Assembly (NCBI GenBank): GCA_028583605.1
Contig: CM053328.1
Span: forward strand, 4,595,304-4,659,303
DNA: 64,000 bases
Reading direction: 5' to 3'
Source of the DNA: Dastarcus helophoroides
Taxonomy: Eukaryota > Arthropoda > Insecta > Coleoptera > Bothrideridae
Below the pieces are notes generated by a model. It ran no database searches. It saw only the letters and a list, made by a program, of their open reading frames with translations, and was not told the DNA's origin. Below are positions 23,421 through 34,435 of this stretch, piece after piece. The position numbers and the translations under genes were made by a program. Numbering within the stretch: position 1 is the first letter of the stretch; every line of letters begins with the position of its first letter.

Positions 23421-24129
23421 GTAAAATGAAATTCGAATTATCTTTGAAAAATTTCACTTCGTTGAAAAATTGGATTTTTCTAAAATTTCTACTTTTGAAA
23501 TGATTGAACTTTTTCCAGAAGTTATACTTTTAAAAATGTCGATCGACTCTTTTAACATTAAATTTCGAATTTTTCTGAAAGTTACGACTAATTTCGGAAT
23601 TTAAATTTTTTTCAAAATTTCCACTTTTCGTGTTCGACTTTTAAAAAAAAAATTTGAAAATGCTGACCTTTGAAAATTAGAATTTTTCTAATATTGATTT
23701 TTCGAAAAATTCGCCTATTCCTGAAAATTTAATTTTTTTTTGCGGGATCCGATCTTCTAAATAACGATTTTTAAAAAAATTTGAACGGACTTTATAAAAC
23801 GAATTCGAGACAGCCAAATTTCGATTTTGAAAGGAATTTTAAAAAGGAGTATTTTCAAGTTTAAACTGAAAAGTTTTAAAATAAGTCAAAATGTAGAAAA
23901 GTTTATCAAGTTTAAAATCTAAATGGAATTTTGAAAAAAAAGGAGCACAAGGCAAAATTTTGGCTTTAATTTAATAATTTTTACAAGCTGTTGAGCGACC
24001 TTGAAATTTTGAATTCAAAGGCAAAATTTGGAAACGAAATCGAAATTTCGAGAATAAGCTTTAAAAGGTCCAACAAAAATGTTTATCAACATTTCAAGTT
24101 AAGCATCGAAAGAGCCCAATTAAATTTTG

Positions 24130-24290
24130 TTGGTGGAACAGACTGGTCCTTGGTTATCTTCAAAAATTGAAATACAAATTTTGCCCCCCTGAAACCAAGA
24201 AAGATTAAAAAACGCAACAGAGGTTGCTCTAACGCGTTTCGATAGCCAAGCTATCATCTTCAGAGAGATACTGAAGCCCAATTAAAGCCA
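24130..24290 (-). repeat. dispersed repeat, inverted partner of 49845-49985
   Basis: The minus strand contains GATAGCTTGGCTATCGAAAC and GTTAGAGCAACC and then a sequence ending in AACCAAGGACCAGTC. The same order occurs on the plus strand at 49845-49985 with about 85-90% identity by eye. Words of this type are common at the ends of insect retroelements. Confidence 0.6.
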
Positions 24291-24414
24291 AATTTCGAGT
24301 TTATCTAAAACGTAAGAAGTTTATATTAAAAAAAAAACTCTGATCACCTGCAAAAATTTGACTAAATTAAGTGGAGACAACGACGTCAGTTCTCAACGCG
24401 TTTAGGCAACTTAA

Positions 24415-24625
24415 TATACAATCGCGTGTATTACTCATTGGATACATTTTAAGTGGTTTTTAATGACTATTTTTACCAACTTAGAGGCTGAATTTTGAAC
24501 AATCCTCGCTTGATGCTCACCTACTTATTAAGGGAAACACCCGTGCGTAATTCTCCTATGAGCATCTGTCTACTCTGTGTGTTGTCCGTCAGTCAGTGCT
24601 ATAAACTTAGAGAGGTTCAAATCCA
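24415..24625 (-). repeat. partial SINE-like copy
   Basis: It shares several blocks in the same order with 25190-25390: TGTATTACTCATTG, TACCAACTTAGAGGCTGAATTT-like, AATCCTC, GAAACACC and the GTCAGTCAGTGCT region. The tRNA-like head of the longer copy is missing. Confidence 0.5.
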
Positions 24626-25189
24626 AGCTCTTAGTTAATTTTTAGATTTAGTTGACCTTGCATAACAGGATCAATTAAAATTAATAAAATAATGAGCGTA
24701 TTTAAGAGTTGCCTGATTATAATCTTGCCCCAACAGTGAGAACTCGTTCCACTTATAAAGTGGAGATTATGAAAATGACCAAGTTTACAACTAACCAGTC
24801 TGGTAAAACCAATGAACCTGTTCGTATAATTTAAGGAAAATATAGTATTCAGAAGAAGTTTACTCTTTTATCACGTCAATAATTACCAATTACGTGACAG
24901 GTATTTGGTCAAGTCAACTGATATGATACGGGTATTTATTCAACTGATTGGTCCAAATTTTTGACCATTTCTCGAAGTTTTGATCTTCTTTGAAAATCTC
25001 GACTCTTTTTCAAATTGGACTTTTACTTAAAAAATTGGATTGTTTTTAATTTTTATTTTTGTAAATTTTTCTCAGAATGTCGACATTCTTTAACTTTTTT
25101 ATAATATTTGAAAATTTCTGCCTTTTACAGTCAAAATTTCGACTTTTTCTCGAGGTTATAATTTTTTCAAAAATTAATTTTTTGTCTTG

Positions 25190-25525
25190 TGTATTACTCA
25201 TTGTATAAAAATCGTCTATCCGTTAATACCCATTCTTACTAATCTTAGCAGCTAAATTTTGAAAAATCCTCCCTTGTTAGTGCTCACATACGTACTCGAG
25301 GAAACACCTGTATGAAATTTCATACTTCTAGGCCCACTCTTTTAGGCTGTGCGTTGTCAGACAGTCGGTGCTTTCGAGATTTATTAAATAGATACTGTAA
25401 GCGAGCTAGTAGAATTAAAAAACTGCGTGATGCAACGGCGGGGTTTGAACTCGCGACACTCGCGACCGACAAGCGAAGCAGCAATCCCCTTACTCATTGC
25501 GCCATACCATCCGCTGAAAACTTGA
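25190..25525 (-). repeat. tRNA-derived SINE
   Basis: On the minus strand the right end carries a tRNA-like head (about 25432-25513) with a box A-like TGGCGCAATGAGTAAGG and a box B-like GAGTTCAAACCCC, the internal promoter of RNA polymerase III. The rest runs to about 25190 and is shared with the partial copy at 24415-24625. The head does not form a tRNA acceptor stem, so this is a SINE and not a tRNA gene. Confidence 0.65.
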
Positions 25526-25529
25526 AATG

Positions 25530-27040
25530 TTAACTCCACACATGCTCTACGCCTACAATATGAAAAAAAAAAACACATTTCCAAAATTTTTTCAACTCAT
25601 AGATAGTCTAAGAATTAGTCAAAAACAACTAACTAGAATTTTAATGGCTTTCAGCAAATTACGTTTTTGATATAATGTGACGTAGGTTCTAATTTAGGTG
25701 ACACTTCGCCCGTTTTTAGTTTCCCAAGCACTTATTGTTCTTCAACTAATGCGAGTTATTTCGTAATAAGTTGCGCTGCAACAGTCGATGTAGAGACATT
25801 AAAAGGAGATCATGCGGTCCCAAAGAATGGTCGACGAAGACGATAAACATCGGACCACAAATCACCGATGGAAAAACGCACCGTACGACTTTGCGAGAAC
25901 GTAGCTGTTAAACGGCTTGTTAAGGCAGCAGCAAAAAGACCAACATAAATATCCTTCAGTTATTACGGACGACGTGTAAGCACACGGGAATGCCAAACTC
26001 TATAAATTAAATAATTAACGATTGGGTCAGATTATAACGAACTGCGATCGATGTACATGATTTATTGGAGCCAGTCACGGAACGGGTTCGATTTGCATTT
26101 TACGATACGATCTAAATGAAAGCTGTGACTTCAGTATGCAAACTAAATTGCAATTGTATCGAGCACCGGATACCAAGGGGGCTTTTGGTTTGGTGATTAA
26201 AATTGTTAATGTAATGGTTAAACCCGAGATGAAATAGCAGAATGAAAACTTAATGACATTCGATTAAAATAAAATATTATCCTTGTACCAAAAGTGTGTT
26301 TGCTTGTTCGTTTTTCACTGCTCAGTTACTGAAGCGTTTTTCACAAAAATTGGTATTGACATTTCCAACGATGTCGAATAGTTATTAAGCTAACTTTTTA
26401 TCCCAAATCCACATCCAGAAAGCTTACTTTATCTCTTAAAACCTTTTTCTAAGATGTAAACAATCTTAGAGAAAGGGAAAAGTGATCTTATTTTGACAAC
26501 TCTTTTCTTAAGTCCTCGAACTATTACCATAAAAGTAGCTATTTGTATTATCGATTTCAGCAATATTACGTTACCAGCCTGAGATTTGAACCAAAAATTA
26601 ATGTGAAAGAGTTACACGGGGGACTATGTGAGGTAACTTTAATTAGCACGTTTGCATAGACACGTTTTCCTAAACTAATATGGTTTCAACACATTAATTC
26701 AAATATGATTTAAATTTGACAGCTTTGATTTTTCTTAAAATGTCTAAGCAAAATTTAAAATTCGAGGAGTTCTCTGATTAAATGTTTAGCTTTTTTTTAA
26801 CTTCGACAATAACATGAAACTTCGATTTTGTTTTGCTCGAAATTAACGAATTGTTTGGCCGAAAATTGAGTTTATTTTCGTATCTATCTTATTTATGAAA
26901 CGTCGACTTTTTTTCTCGAAAGTTTTGGGTTTGAATTTTTAGCTCTTTTTCTAAAATTCGTTCCTAATAGCAACATATCAACCTCTATCCCAAAATTCAA
27001 TGTTTATGGATTCTATTTCTTAATTTTTGACTTGAAACTT
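25530..27040. other. intron 2 sequence, mostly unique, no gene
   Basis: Mixed composition with no coding frame. The piece at about 26285-26400 (TGTGTTTGCTTGTTCGTTTTTCAC and following) resembles the start of widespread insect dispersed repeats. A small hairpin lies at about 26442-26477. The segment 25780-26230 is GC-richer and could hold regulatory sequence, but nothing specific can be assigned. Confidence 0.35.
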
Positions 27041-27049
27041 AATCTTTCC

Positions 27050-30000
27050 AGAAAAGGAGAAAGAAGAAGAGTAAGAAGAGGAAGAAGAAGAAGAAGAAGA
27101 GGAGGAAAAGTTGGAAGAAAAAGCGGAAGAGGAAGAAGAGAAAGAAGGAGGGGAAGAAGAGGAAGAAGAATAGGAAGAAGAGGAGAAGGAAGAAATAGAG
27201 GAAGAAGAGAAAAGTAAAAAGAAAATGAAGAAGAGTAAGGAAAACAGGAAGAAGATAAGAAAAAAGAAGAAGAAAAGGGGGAAGAAGACGAAAATGAGGA
27301 TGAAGAAGAATAGGAAAATAAAGAGACAAGAGGAAGCAGAAGGGAAAGAGGAGGAAGAAGAAGAAGGAGAAGAGCAAGAGAAAGAAGAAAAAGAAAAGAA
27401 AGAATGGGAGGAGAAAAAGATGAACAGAAAGGAGAAGAGGAAGAATAAGAGGGAAAAAGAGGAAAAAGAAAAAAGGAGAAAAGAAAAGAGGGAGAAGAAG
27501 AGAAAAGGGAGAATGAAGAAGAAGAGGAAAAAAGAGAGAGAAGAGGAAACAGAAGAGAAAGAGAAGGAGGAAGAAAAAAGTGGAGAAGAGAAAAATGAAG
27601 AAAAGGAAGAAGAGGAAAAGGAAGATAAAAATAAAAGGAAGAGAAAAAAAGAGAGAGAAGAGGAAGGAGAAGAGGAAGCAGAACACAAAGAGGAGAAAGA
27701 AAAGGAAGAAGAGAAAGAAGAAAAAGAAAAGGAAGAAGGGTGAGGATAAGAGGAAGAAGATGAAAAGAAGAGAAAAGAGAACAGAACGATAAAAGAGGAA
27801 GAAAAAGAGAAAGAAGAAAAAGAAGACGAGAAAGAAGAAGAAAAAGCGGGAGAAGAAGAGAAAAAGAAGAAGAAGAGGAATAAGAGGAAGGAGAACAGGA
27901 AGAAGATGAGGAAAAAGCAGAAGAAAAAGAGGAAGAAGAGAAAAAGGAGGATAAAGAAGAAGAGAAAAAAAGAGATAGAAGAGGAAACAGAAGAGAAAGA
28001 GAAGGAGGAAGAAAAAAGAAGAAGAGGGAGAGGAAGAGAGAGAAAAGAAAGGAGAGGAAGAAGAGAAAGGAAAACAGAACGATGAAAAAGGGGAAGAAGA
28101 AAAGAAAGAAGAAAAAGAAGAAGAAAAAGAGGGAGAAGAAGAGAAAGAAGAGAAAAATAAAGAGGAATAAGAGGAAGAAGGTAAGGAAATAGCAGAAGAA
28201 AAAGAGGAAGAGGAGAAAAAAGACGATGAACAAGAAGAGGAAAAACAGAGACAGAAGAGGAAACAGAAGAGAAAGAGAAGGAGGAAAAAAAAAAAGAAAA
28301 AGCGGAGAAGAGAAAAGAAATAAGAGCAAAAGGAATAAGAAGCGGAAGAGGAAAAAAGAGAGAGAAAAGAAAGGAGAAGAGGAAGCAGAAGAGAAAGAGG
28401 AGAAAAAAGGAGAAGAAGAGGGAGAACAGAAACGAGAGGAAGAAGAGAAAGAAGAAAAAGAAAAGAAAGAAGGAGGAGAAGAAAAGGAAGAAGAAGAGAA
28501 AGGTGAACAGAACGATGAAAAAGAGGAAGAACAAAAAGACAGAAGAAAAAGAAGGAGAAGAAGAGAAAAAGAAGAAGAGGAATAAGAGGAAGGAGAAAAG
28601 GAAGAAGTGAGGAAAAAGCAGAAGAAAAAGAGAAAAAGGAGAATGAAGAAGAGGAAAAAAGAGAGAGAAGAGGAAACAGACAAGAAAGAGGAGGCAGAAA
28701 AAAAAAGTGGGGAATAGAAAAAGGAATATGAAGAAGAAGAGGAAAAAAGAGATAGAAGAGAAAGGAGAAGAGGAAGCAGAAGAGAAAGAGGAGAAAAAGT
28801 AAAAAGAAGCAGGGGGATAAAAGAAGCGAGAGGAAGAAGAGAAAAAAGAAAAAGAAAAGAAGGAAGGTGGAGAAGAGGAAGAAGAAGAGAAAGGAGAACA
28901 GAAGGATGAAAATGAGGAAGAAGAAAAAGGACAAAGAGAAAGAAGAAAAAGAGGGAGAAGAGAAATAGAAGGAGACGAGGAAGAAGGAGAAGGAGAAGAG
29001 AAAGAAGATGAGCAAAAAGAAGAAAAAGAGGAAGAAGAGAAAAAGGGGGATGAAGAAGAAGAGGAAAAGAAGAGAGAGAAGAGGAAGGAGAAGAGGAAGT
29101 AGAATAAAAAAAAGAGGAGGAAGAAAAGAGATCGAAAGAGGAGAAGAAGAGAAAAAGAAGAAAAGAAAGAAAAGGAAAAGGAAGATGAAGAGAAAAAAGA
29201 GAGAAAAGGAAGAAGAAGAGGAAGCAGAAGAGAAAAAGGCAGAAGAAGAGGGAGAAGAGAAGAAGAAGAAAAAAAAACGAAAGAAAGAAGGGGGAGGAGA
29301 AGAGGAAGAAGAAGAGAAAGGAGAACAGAACCATAAAAAAGAGGAAGAAGAAAAAGGAAGAAGAGAAAGAAGAAGGAAAAGAGGGGGAAGAGAAAGAAGA
29401 GAAATAGGAGACGAGGAAGAAGGGGAAAGAGAAGAGGAAGAAGATGAAGAAAAAGAAAAAAAGAGGAAGAGAAAAAGGGGGATGAAGAAAAAGAGGAAAA
29501 GAAAAGAGAGAAGAGGAAGGAGAAGAAAAAGTAGAAGAAAAAAAGAGGATGAAGAAAAGAGAACGAAAGAGGAGAAGAAGAGAAAGAAGAGAAAAGAAAG
29601 AAGAGAAAAAGGAAGATGAAGAAGAGGAAAAAAGAGAGAAGGCGAAGAAGAAGAGGAAGCAGAAGAGAAAAAGGCAGAAAAAGAGAGAGAAGAAAAAAGA
29701 AGAAGAAAAGAAAAAAAAAGAAAAGAGAGAAGGGGGAGGAGAAGGGGAAGAAGAAGAGAAAGGAAAACAGAACGATGAAAAAGAGGAAGAAGAAAAAGGA
29801 AGAAGAGAAAGAAGAAGAAAAAGAGGGAGAAGAGAAAGAAGAAGAAAAAGAGGGAGAAGAAGAGAAATAGAAAGAGACGAGAAAGAAGGGGAAGGAGAAG
29901 ATGAAGAAGGGGAAGGAGAAGAGGAAGAAGATGATGAAAAACAAGAAAAAGAGGAAGAAGAGAAAAAGGGGGATGAAGAAAAAGAGGAAAAGAAGAGTGA

Positions 30001-30719
30001 GAAGAGGAAGGAGAGGAAAAAAAGAGGAGGAAGAAAAAAGAACGAATGGGGAGAAGAAGAGAAAGGAGAGAAAAGAAATAAGAGGAAAAGGAAGATGAAG
30101 AAGGGGAAAAAATAGAGAAGAGGAAAAAGAAGAGGAAGCAGAAGAGAAAAAGGCAGAAGAAGAAGAAGATAAAGAAAAAATGAAAGAAAGAAGAGAAAGA
30201 AAAGGAGGAGCAAAAAGAGGAAGAAGAAAAAAGGAAAAAGAGAGAAGAAAAAAGGAAAAAGAGAAAGAATAAGAAAAAGAGGGAGAAGAAAGGGAAGAAC
30301 AGAAATAGGAAGAGGAAAAGGAAGAAGAAAAAGGAGAAGAGGAAAAAGATGAGGAAAAAGAAGAAAAAGAGGAAGAAGACAAAAAAAGGATGAAGAAGAA
30401 GAGGAAAAAAGAGAGAGAACAAGAAGCAGAAGGGAAAGAGGAGAAGGAAGAAAGAGAAAAGTAAGAAGGGGGAGAAGAAGAGGAAGAAGATAAAGAAAAA
30501 GAGAAAGAAAAAGAGGAAGAAGAGAAAGAAGAAAAAGAGGAAGAAAAAAGGAAGAAGAAAAAAGGAAGAAGCGGAAGAAGAGGAAAAAGAGAGAGAAGAG
30601 GAAGAAGAGAAAAGGAAGAAGAGAGAATAGAGGAGGCAGAAGAAAAAGAGAAAGAAGACGAAGAAGAGGAAAAAGAAGAGGAAGAAGAGAAAATAGAAGA
30701 TGAAAAAGAAGGGGAGGAG
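27050..30719. repeat. giant homopurine tract (GAA/GAG/GGA), about 3.67 kb
   Basis: The plus strand is almost only A and G, with isolated T or C. Units such as GAAGAAGAGGAAAAAGAGAGA are repeated with no single strict period, though segments like GAACAGAACGATGAAAAAGAGGAAG recur several times. Very long frames rich in Ser, Phe and Leu on the minus strand and in Lys, Glu and Arg on the plus strand follow from the composition. Such tracts can form intramolecular triplexes. Confidence 0.95.
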
Positions 30720-32820
30720 TTGATTTTTTTTTTTCAAAATTTCGATTCAAATTCCAAATGTCGACTTTAATCTCTGAATTTCGACTTTTTCATGAAATTC
30801 ACTTCCATTTTTACTTTTTCATTGAATTTTCGAATTAAACACAAAGTTTGATCTGTTTCAAAAAATCTTAATCTTTTTCAAAAATTTTATCTTTTTGTTG
30901 CCAAAGATTCCACTTTTTTTAGTGAAAATTTTTATTTATTGTTATTGTTGGCTTTTTTTACAAAATTCAGAGTTTTCATCTTCATTTATTACTTTTTCTC
31001 TTAAATTGTCGACAAACTCAAAACTTAATATTTTTCAAGCATTTCTTTTTCAACATTCCAGTTTTCTTGGATTTCAAATTTGCTAAAAATTCTCTCTCTT
31101 CTCAAAATTCCGACCTTAAGCAATTTTGACTTTTTTCCTTTTTCAGAAGTCCAAAGTGAAAATATGGTTCAAATTTCGAAAATGCGTATTTTAAGGAAAG
31201 GACGAATTTCAGGAAAATACTCATTTTAAGAGGAGAAACTTAAAATTTCGAGAATAAGATGAAATTTCGAGGAAAAAGTCGAAATTTTCTGAAAACTTAA
31301 TATCCAATTTTGATGTAAGCAGAATGAAATCTAGACCACAGTACTGCAGCCCTCTAGGTGTGTATCATTGACAGCCGAAATACGAACAGTTGAAACATAA
31401 ACGCTTAGCTAAGGGGTTGCTCTCTAGGAAGATCCCAGAAGACAAGATCGAAGATGAAATTTTGAGATTAAAATTCAAAAAAAAGCAACTTTAAGAAACC
31501 AGTTAAAATTACTGAGAAAGTTAGATTCGTTCGAAAAAATAAGCGAAATTGCGAGAAAACGGTTCAAATTTCGAATTAGAGACAAAATTTGTAATTTTCC
31601 AGAGAAAGTTAAACTTTCAGATTTTCAGACAATTTTATGAATTATTTTCGCATCTTAACGATCATAGAAAACCTAAAACGTTATTCCTGCGACCAGGACG
31701 GCAGAGTCGAGATCTGCTTTCACGTCAAGCTGTCAAGCTGACAAGCTGACAACGCACTTAATTCAAATTGGAATTTAAATACCACATGATTTCCGAGTTT
31801 AAAACATTTCTTAAAATTTTGAAAACAAAGTTGGAATTTGAAACACAGATTTAAGAATAGACCAAATTTGAAATTTTTTGAAAAAACTCTAATTTCGGCC
31901 AAGAATTTAAAATTTATCAATAAATATTCATCGTATTTTCTAGCTTAAGAACATTTGTGGAAAAAATTAAACATTTTAAGTTCAAATTTGAAATTTCGAA
32001 AAGTCGAAACTTGTGGAAATAATTTCTAAAATAGCATGTAAAATGGATCGATGGAAACTTCTGCCCCGAAATTAGACCCATTGACTACAGTTAAATAGTC
32101 AATCACAGATCCCTTGGATTCATAGAGCAGGGCGAGCCCCAGCTTTCGACAAAGATGTCAACGGGGGATACGTGCTTTGAAGAAGGAAGAAACCATCCCA
32201 CGAGCTGCAACAATTCTCCTAACTAGAATCTAGTTAAGAATGAGTTTCAGGTAAAAGGAATTCGAAAGGCGTTCCGATAAGTTTAACGTTACGTTACGGA
32301 ACAATGGAGATTCTTATTAACTCTGCAGCTTTGCTTCGCGTTTAGCATCTTGCATCTCGTAGTGTTTTTGCTCTTATTTGGTTTCCCTTGGTTTTGTATT
32401 TAAATGGCGTGGCCGCTCGGAGCTCTAAACTATCGTAAATCTCCGCCAATTTAAATGCAGCTTTTGTTTTCGAACGAGATTACGCCATGTCGACGAATGA
32501 GATGCATTTTGTTCATTATGTTTATCTAGTAAATTAAAGAGTCCAGCAAGTTAATTCTAGGATGGCAGTAAACCTTAATTGTGATTTAATTAGGCATTCT
32601 TATCATCTAAACATCTGATCCTATGTGCAAGTGCAAGGTGTGCAAGGCACAAGGAGGAGAGATAAGGCAGCGTATTCCTTAGAATTTAGCAGCAGTTTAT
32701 TCCATAGAATTTTAAATCTAATAATTAGATTTAAATTTCTATGGTTTATTCATTCTATGGACTATTTAATAATTTTGAAAGCTTAAATTATTCTTTCTTA
32801 AATTTTGTAATTTTCTGATA
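30720..32820. other. intron 2 spacer, T-rich then mixed, no gene
   Basis: The first ~600 bp carry T-rich TTTCGAC words. The part 32100-32700 is less repetitive and GC-richer. A 43-bp near-perfect palindrome lies at 32702-32744 (CCATAGAATTTTAAATCTAA and its complement). No coding frame is supported. Confidence 0.4.
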
Positions 32821-32829
32821 TTTACGTTT

Positions 32830-33430
32830 TGATTACTTTTAACAATTAGCAAATAAATCTCTAAAATTCGCAAATGTTCTCGTGGTGGATCTTGATCAAA
32901 ATAATGTTGAGTTAAAACATTGAGTATTTAATAGTTCATCCGTATTTCAATTGTTTGGAGACGAAAAATTCTCTAAAATTGATAAATGTGCTCTTGGAAG
33001 TCGAAGCGCAAAATAATATTAAGTTAAGAAGTTGGGTATTTGGCAATTCATCAGTATTGGAGTTATTTTCCCATGAAATTTACTCTAAAATTTGAAAAAG
33101 TTCTCATGGAGCACTCAGGTCAAAATAATTTTGAGCTAAAATGTTAGAAAATGTTCATCAGTATTTCTTTTGCCACAAGATATTCTCTTCTTAGAGAGTT
33201 ACAGGTAAAATATTGTTACGTCAAAAAGTTGGGGTGTTTGTTGGTTTCCCATGAAATCTCTAAAATTCGCAAATACTCTCATGGAGGATTCTCTACGATA
33301 TAATTTTAAGCTAAAACTTTGAACATTTAATAGTTCATCAGTATTTCAATTATTTGACCACGAAAACCTCTCTAAAATTCACAAAATGTGCTCTTGGAGG
33401 TTCGCAGGAAAAATAATATTAAGGGGATTT
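32830..33430. repeat. diverged tandem repeat of about 112 bp
   Basis: The block CTCTAAAATT followed by an AAATG(T)(G)CTC word, an AAATAATNTT word and a CATCAGTATTT word recurs near 32860, 32973, 33083, 33248 and 33371. Spacing is mostly 110-120 bp, with one longer gap. The copies are strongly diverged. Confidence 0.55.
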
Positions 33431-33454
33431 GGTGATTCAGCTTCTTCTTCAGGT

Positions 33455-34200
33455 GCCTATCTGTTCCAGATGTTGGCTACCATAACTGGTGGTTTAACCT
33501 TGTTTACAGCTGCTCGGAACAATTCTGTTGTGGTCAGTAAGAACCGTGTTCTTAAGTTTGTCATCCAAGTAATTCTTCTCCCCACATTTCTTTTTCTTAT
33601 CATCTTCCCTTGCAATATGCACTGCAGTAGGTTGTATCTGTGTTGATTTCTTATAATCTGGCCCAGATATTGAATTTTTCTTGTCTTTATGGTGTTCAAA
33701 ATTTCCCTTTCTTTACCTACTTCTTCTAAAAATTTCGGTGTTGGTTATATGTTCCATCCAAGATACCTTCAGCATTCAACTGTATAGCCACATCTCATAC
33801 GATTCGATCTTTTTCATTGTGGCTTCCGTTAGCGTTCATTATTCCAGTCCATGCAGCAGTACTGAGAACACGTAGCATATCAACATACTGATTTTCGTAG
33901 TCATCTTTAGATTCTCGGCTTTTAAAGATCGATGACATTTTAATGAACACACTTCTGCTTTCCTCAATTCTGCACTTAATTTCTTGCGACTGGTCCCATT
34001 GATCGTTGATAGTGGAACACAGGTATGTGTATTTGTTTACTTTTTGAATCGTTCCACATTCCAGTCCCAACTGTGTTATATCTTTGATGTTCTTGCTTAT
34101 GACCATGTATTTGGTTTTATCGGTGTTAATTTCAAGTCTATATCTTTCGCTGCAGGATACTATTCTGTTCATTATTTGTTGTGTGTGATTTATTCGAATA
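33455..34200 (-). pseudogene. non-LTR retrotransposon (LINE) fragment, 3' part of reverse transcriptase ORF
   Basis: On the minus strand the first part reads QQIMNRIVSCSERYRLEIN and YTYL with the MVISKN block typical of the LINE RT region after the catalytic core. After frame changes near 33880 and stops near 33835, the C-terminal part continues as YLGQIIRNQHRYNLLQ and TTTELFRAAVNKV. This combination is common in insect LINE proteins. The 5' part with the endonuclease and catalytic palm is missing. Remnants like this are 5'-truncated insertions. Confidence 0.8.
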
Positions 34201-34435
34201 AAATCCAAGCTTTTGGTCCAAAAAAAAAACTTGATTTCCAATTTCCACTCGAAACTTCGACACAAAAATTTGCGTTCATTATCGTTGAAATTTTGAAAAG
34301 AAAAAAAGGGCATAAAATTATAATGTTCAGTCGGTGATCAAGATTTTATGAAGAGAATGAACATGTCAACTCGGAACTTTCATACAAACGTTGATATCTC
34401 CAGGAAACCTTCGAAATTATAGAAATATTGAATTT

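Noticed and set aside
25432..25513. Functional tRNA gene
   Set aside because: Box A and B words exist but the ends do not pair as an acceptor stem, and the sequence continues into a repeat body, so it is a SINE head.
27013..30750. Minus-strand frames of over 1100 codons rich in Ser, Phe and Leu
   Set aside because: Three frames are open at once and mirror Lys/Glu/Arg frames on the other strand; this is what a homopurine tract lacking stop-forming combinations gives. No domain is visible.
33984..34337. Plus-strand frame of 117 codons
   Set aside because: It is antisense to the LINE reverse-transcriptase remnant, which matches known protein motifs on the minus strand.
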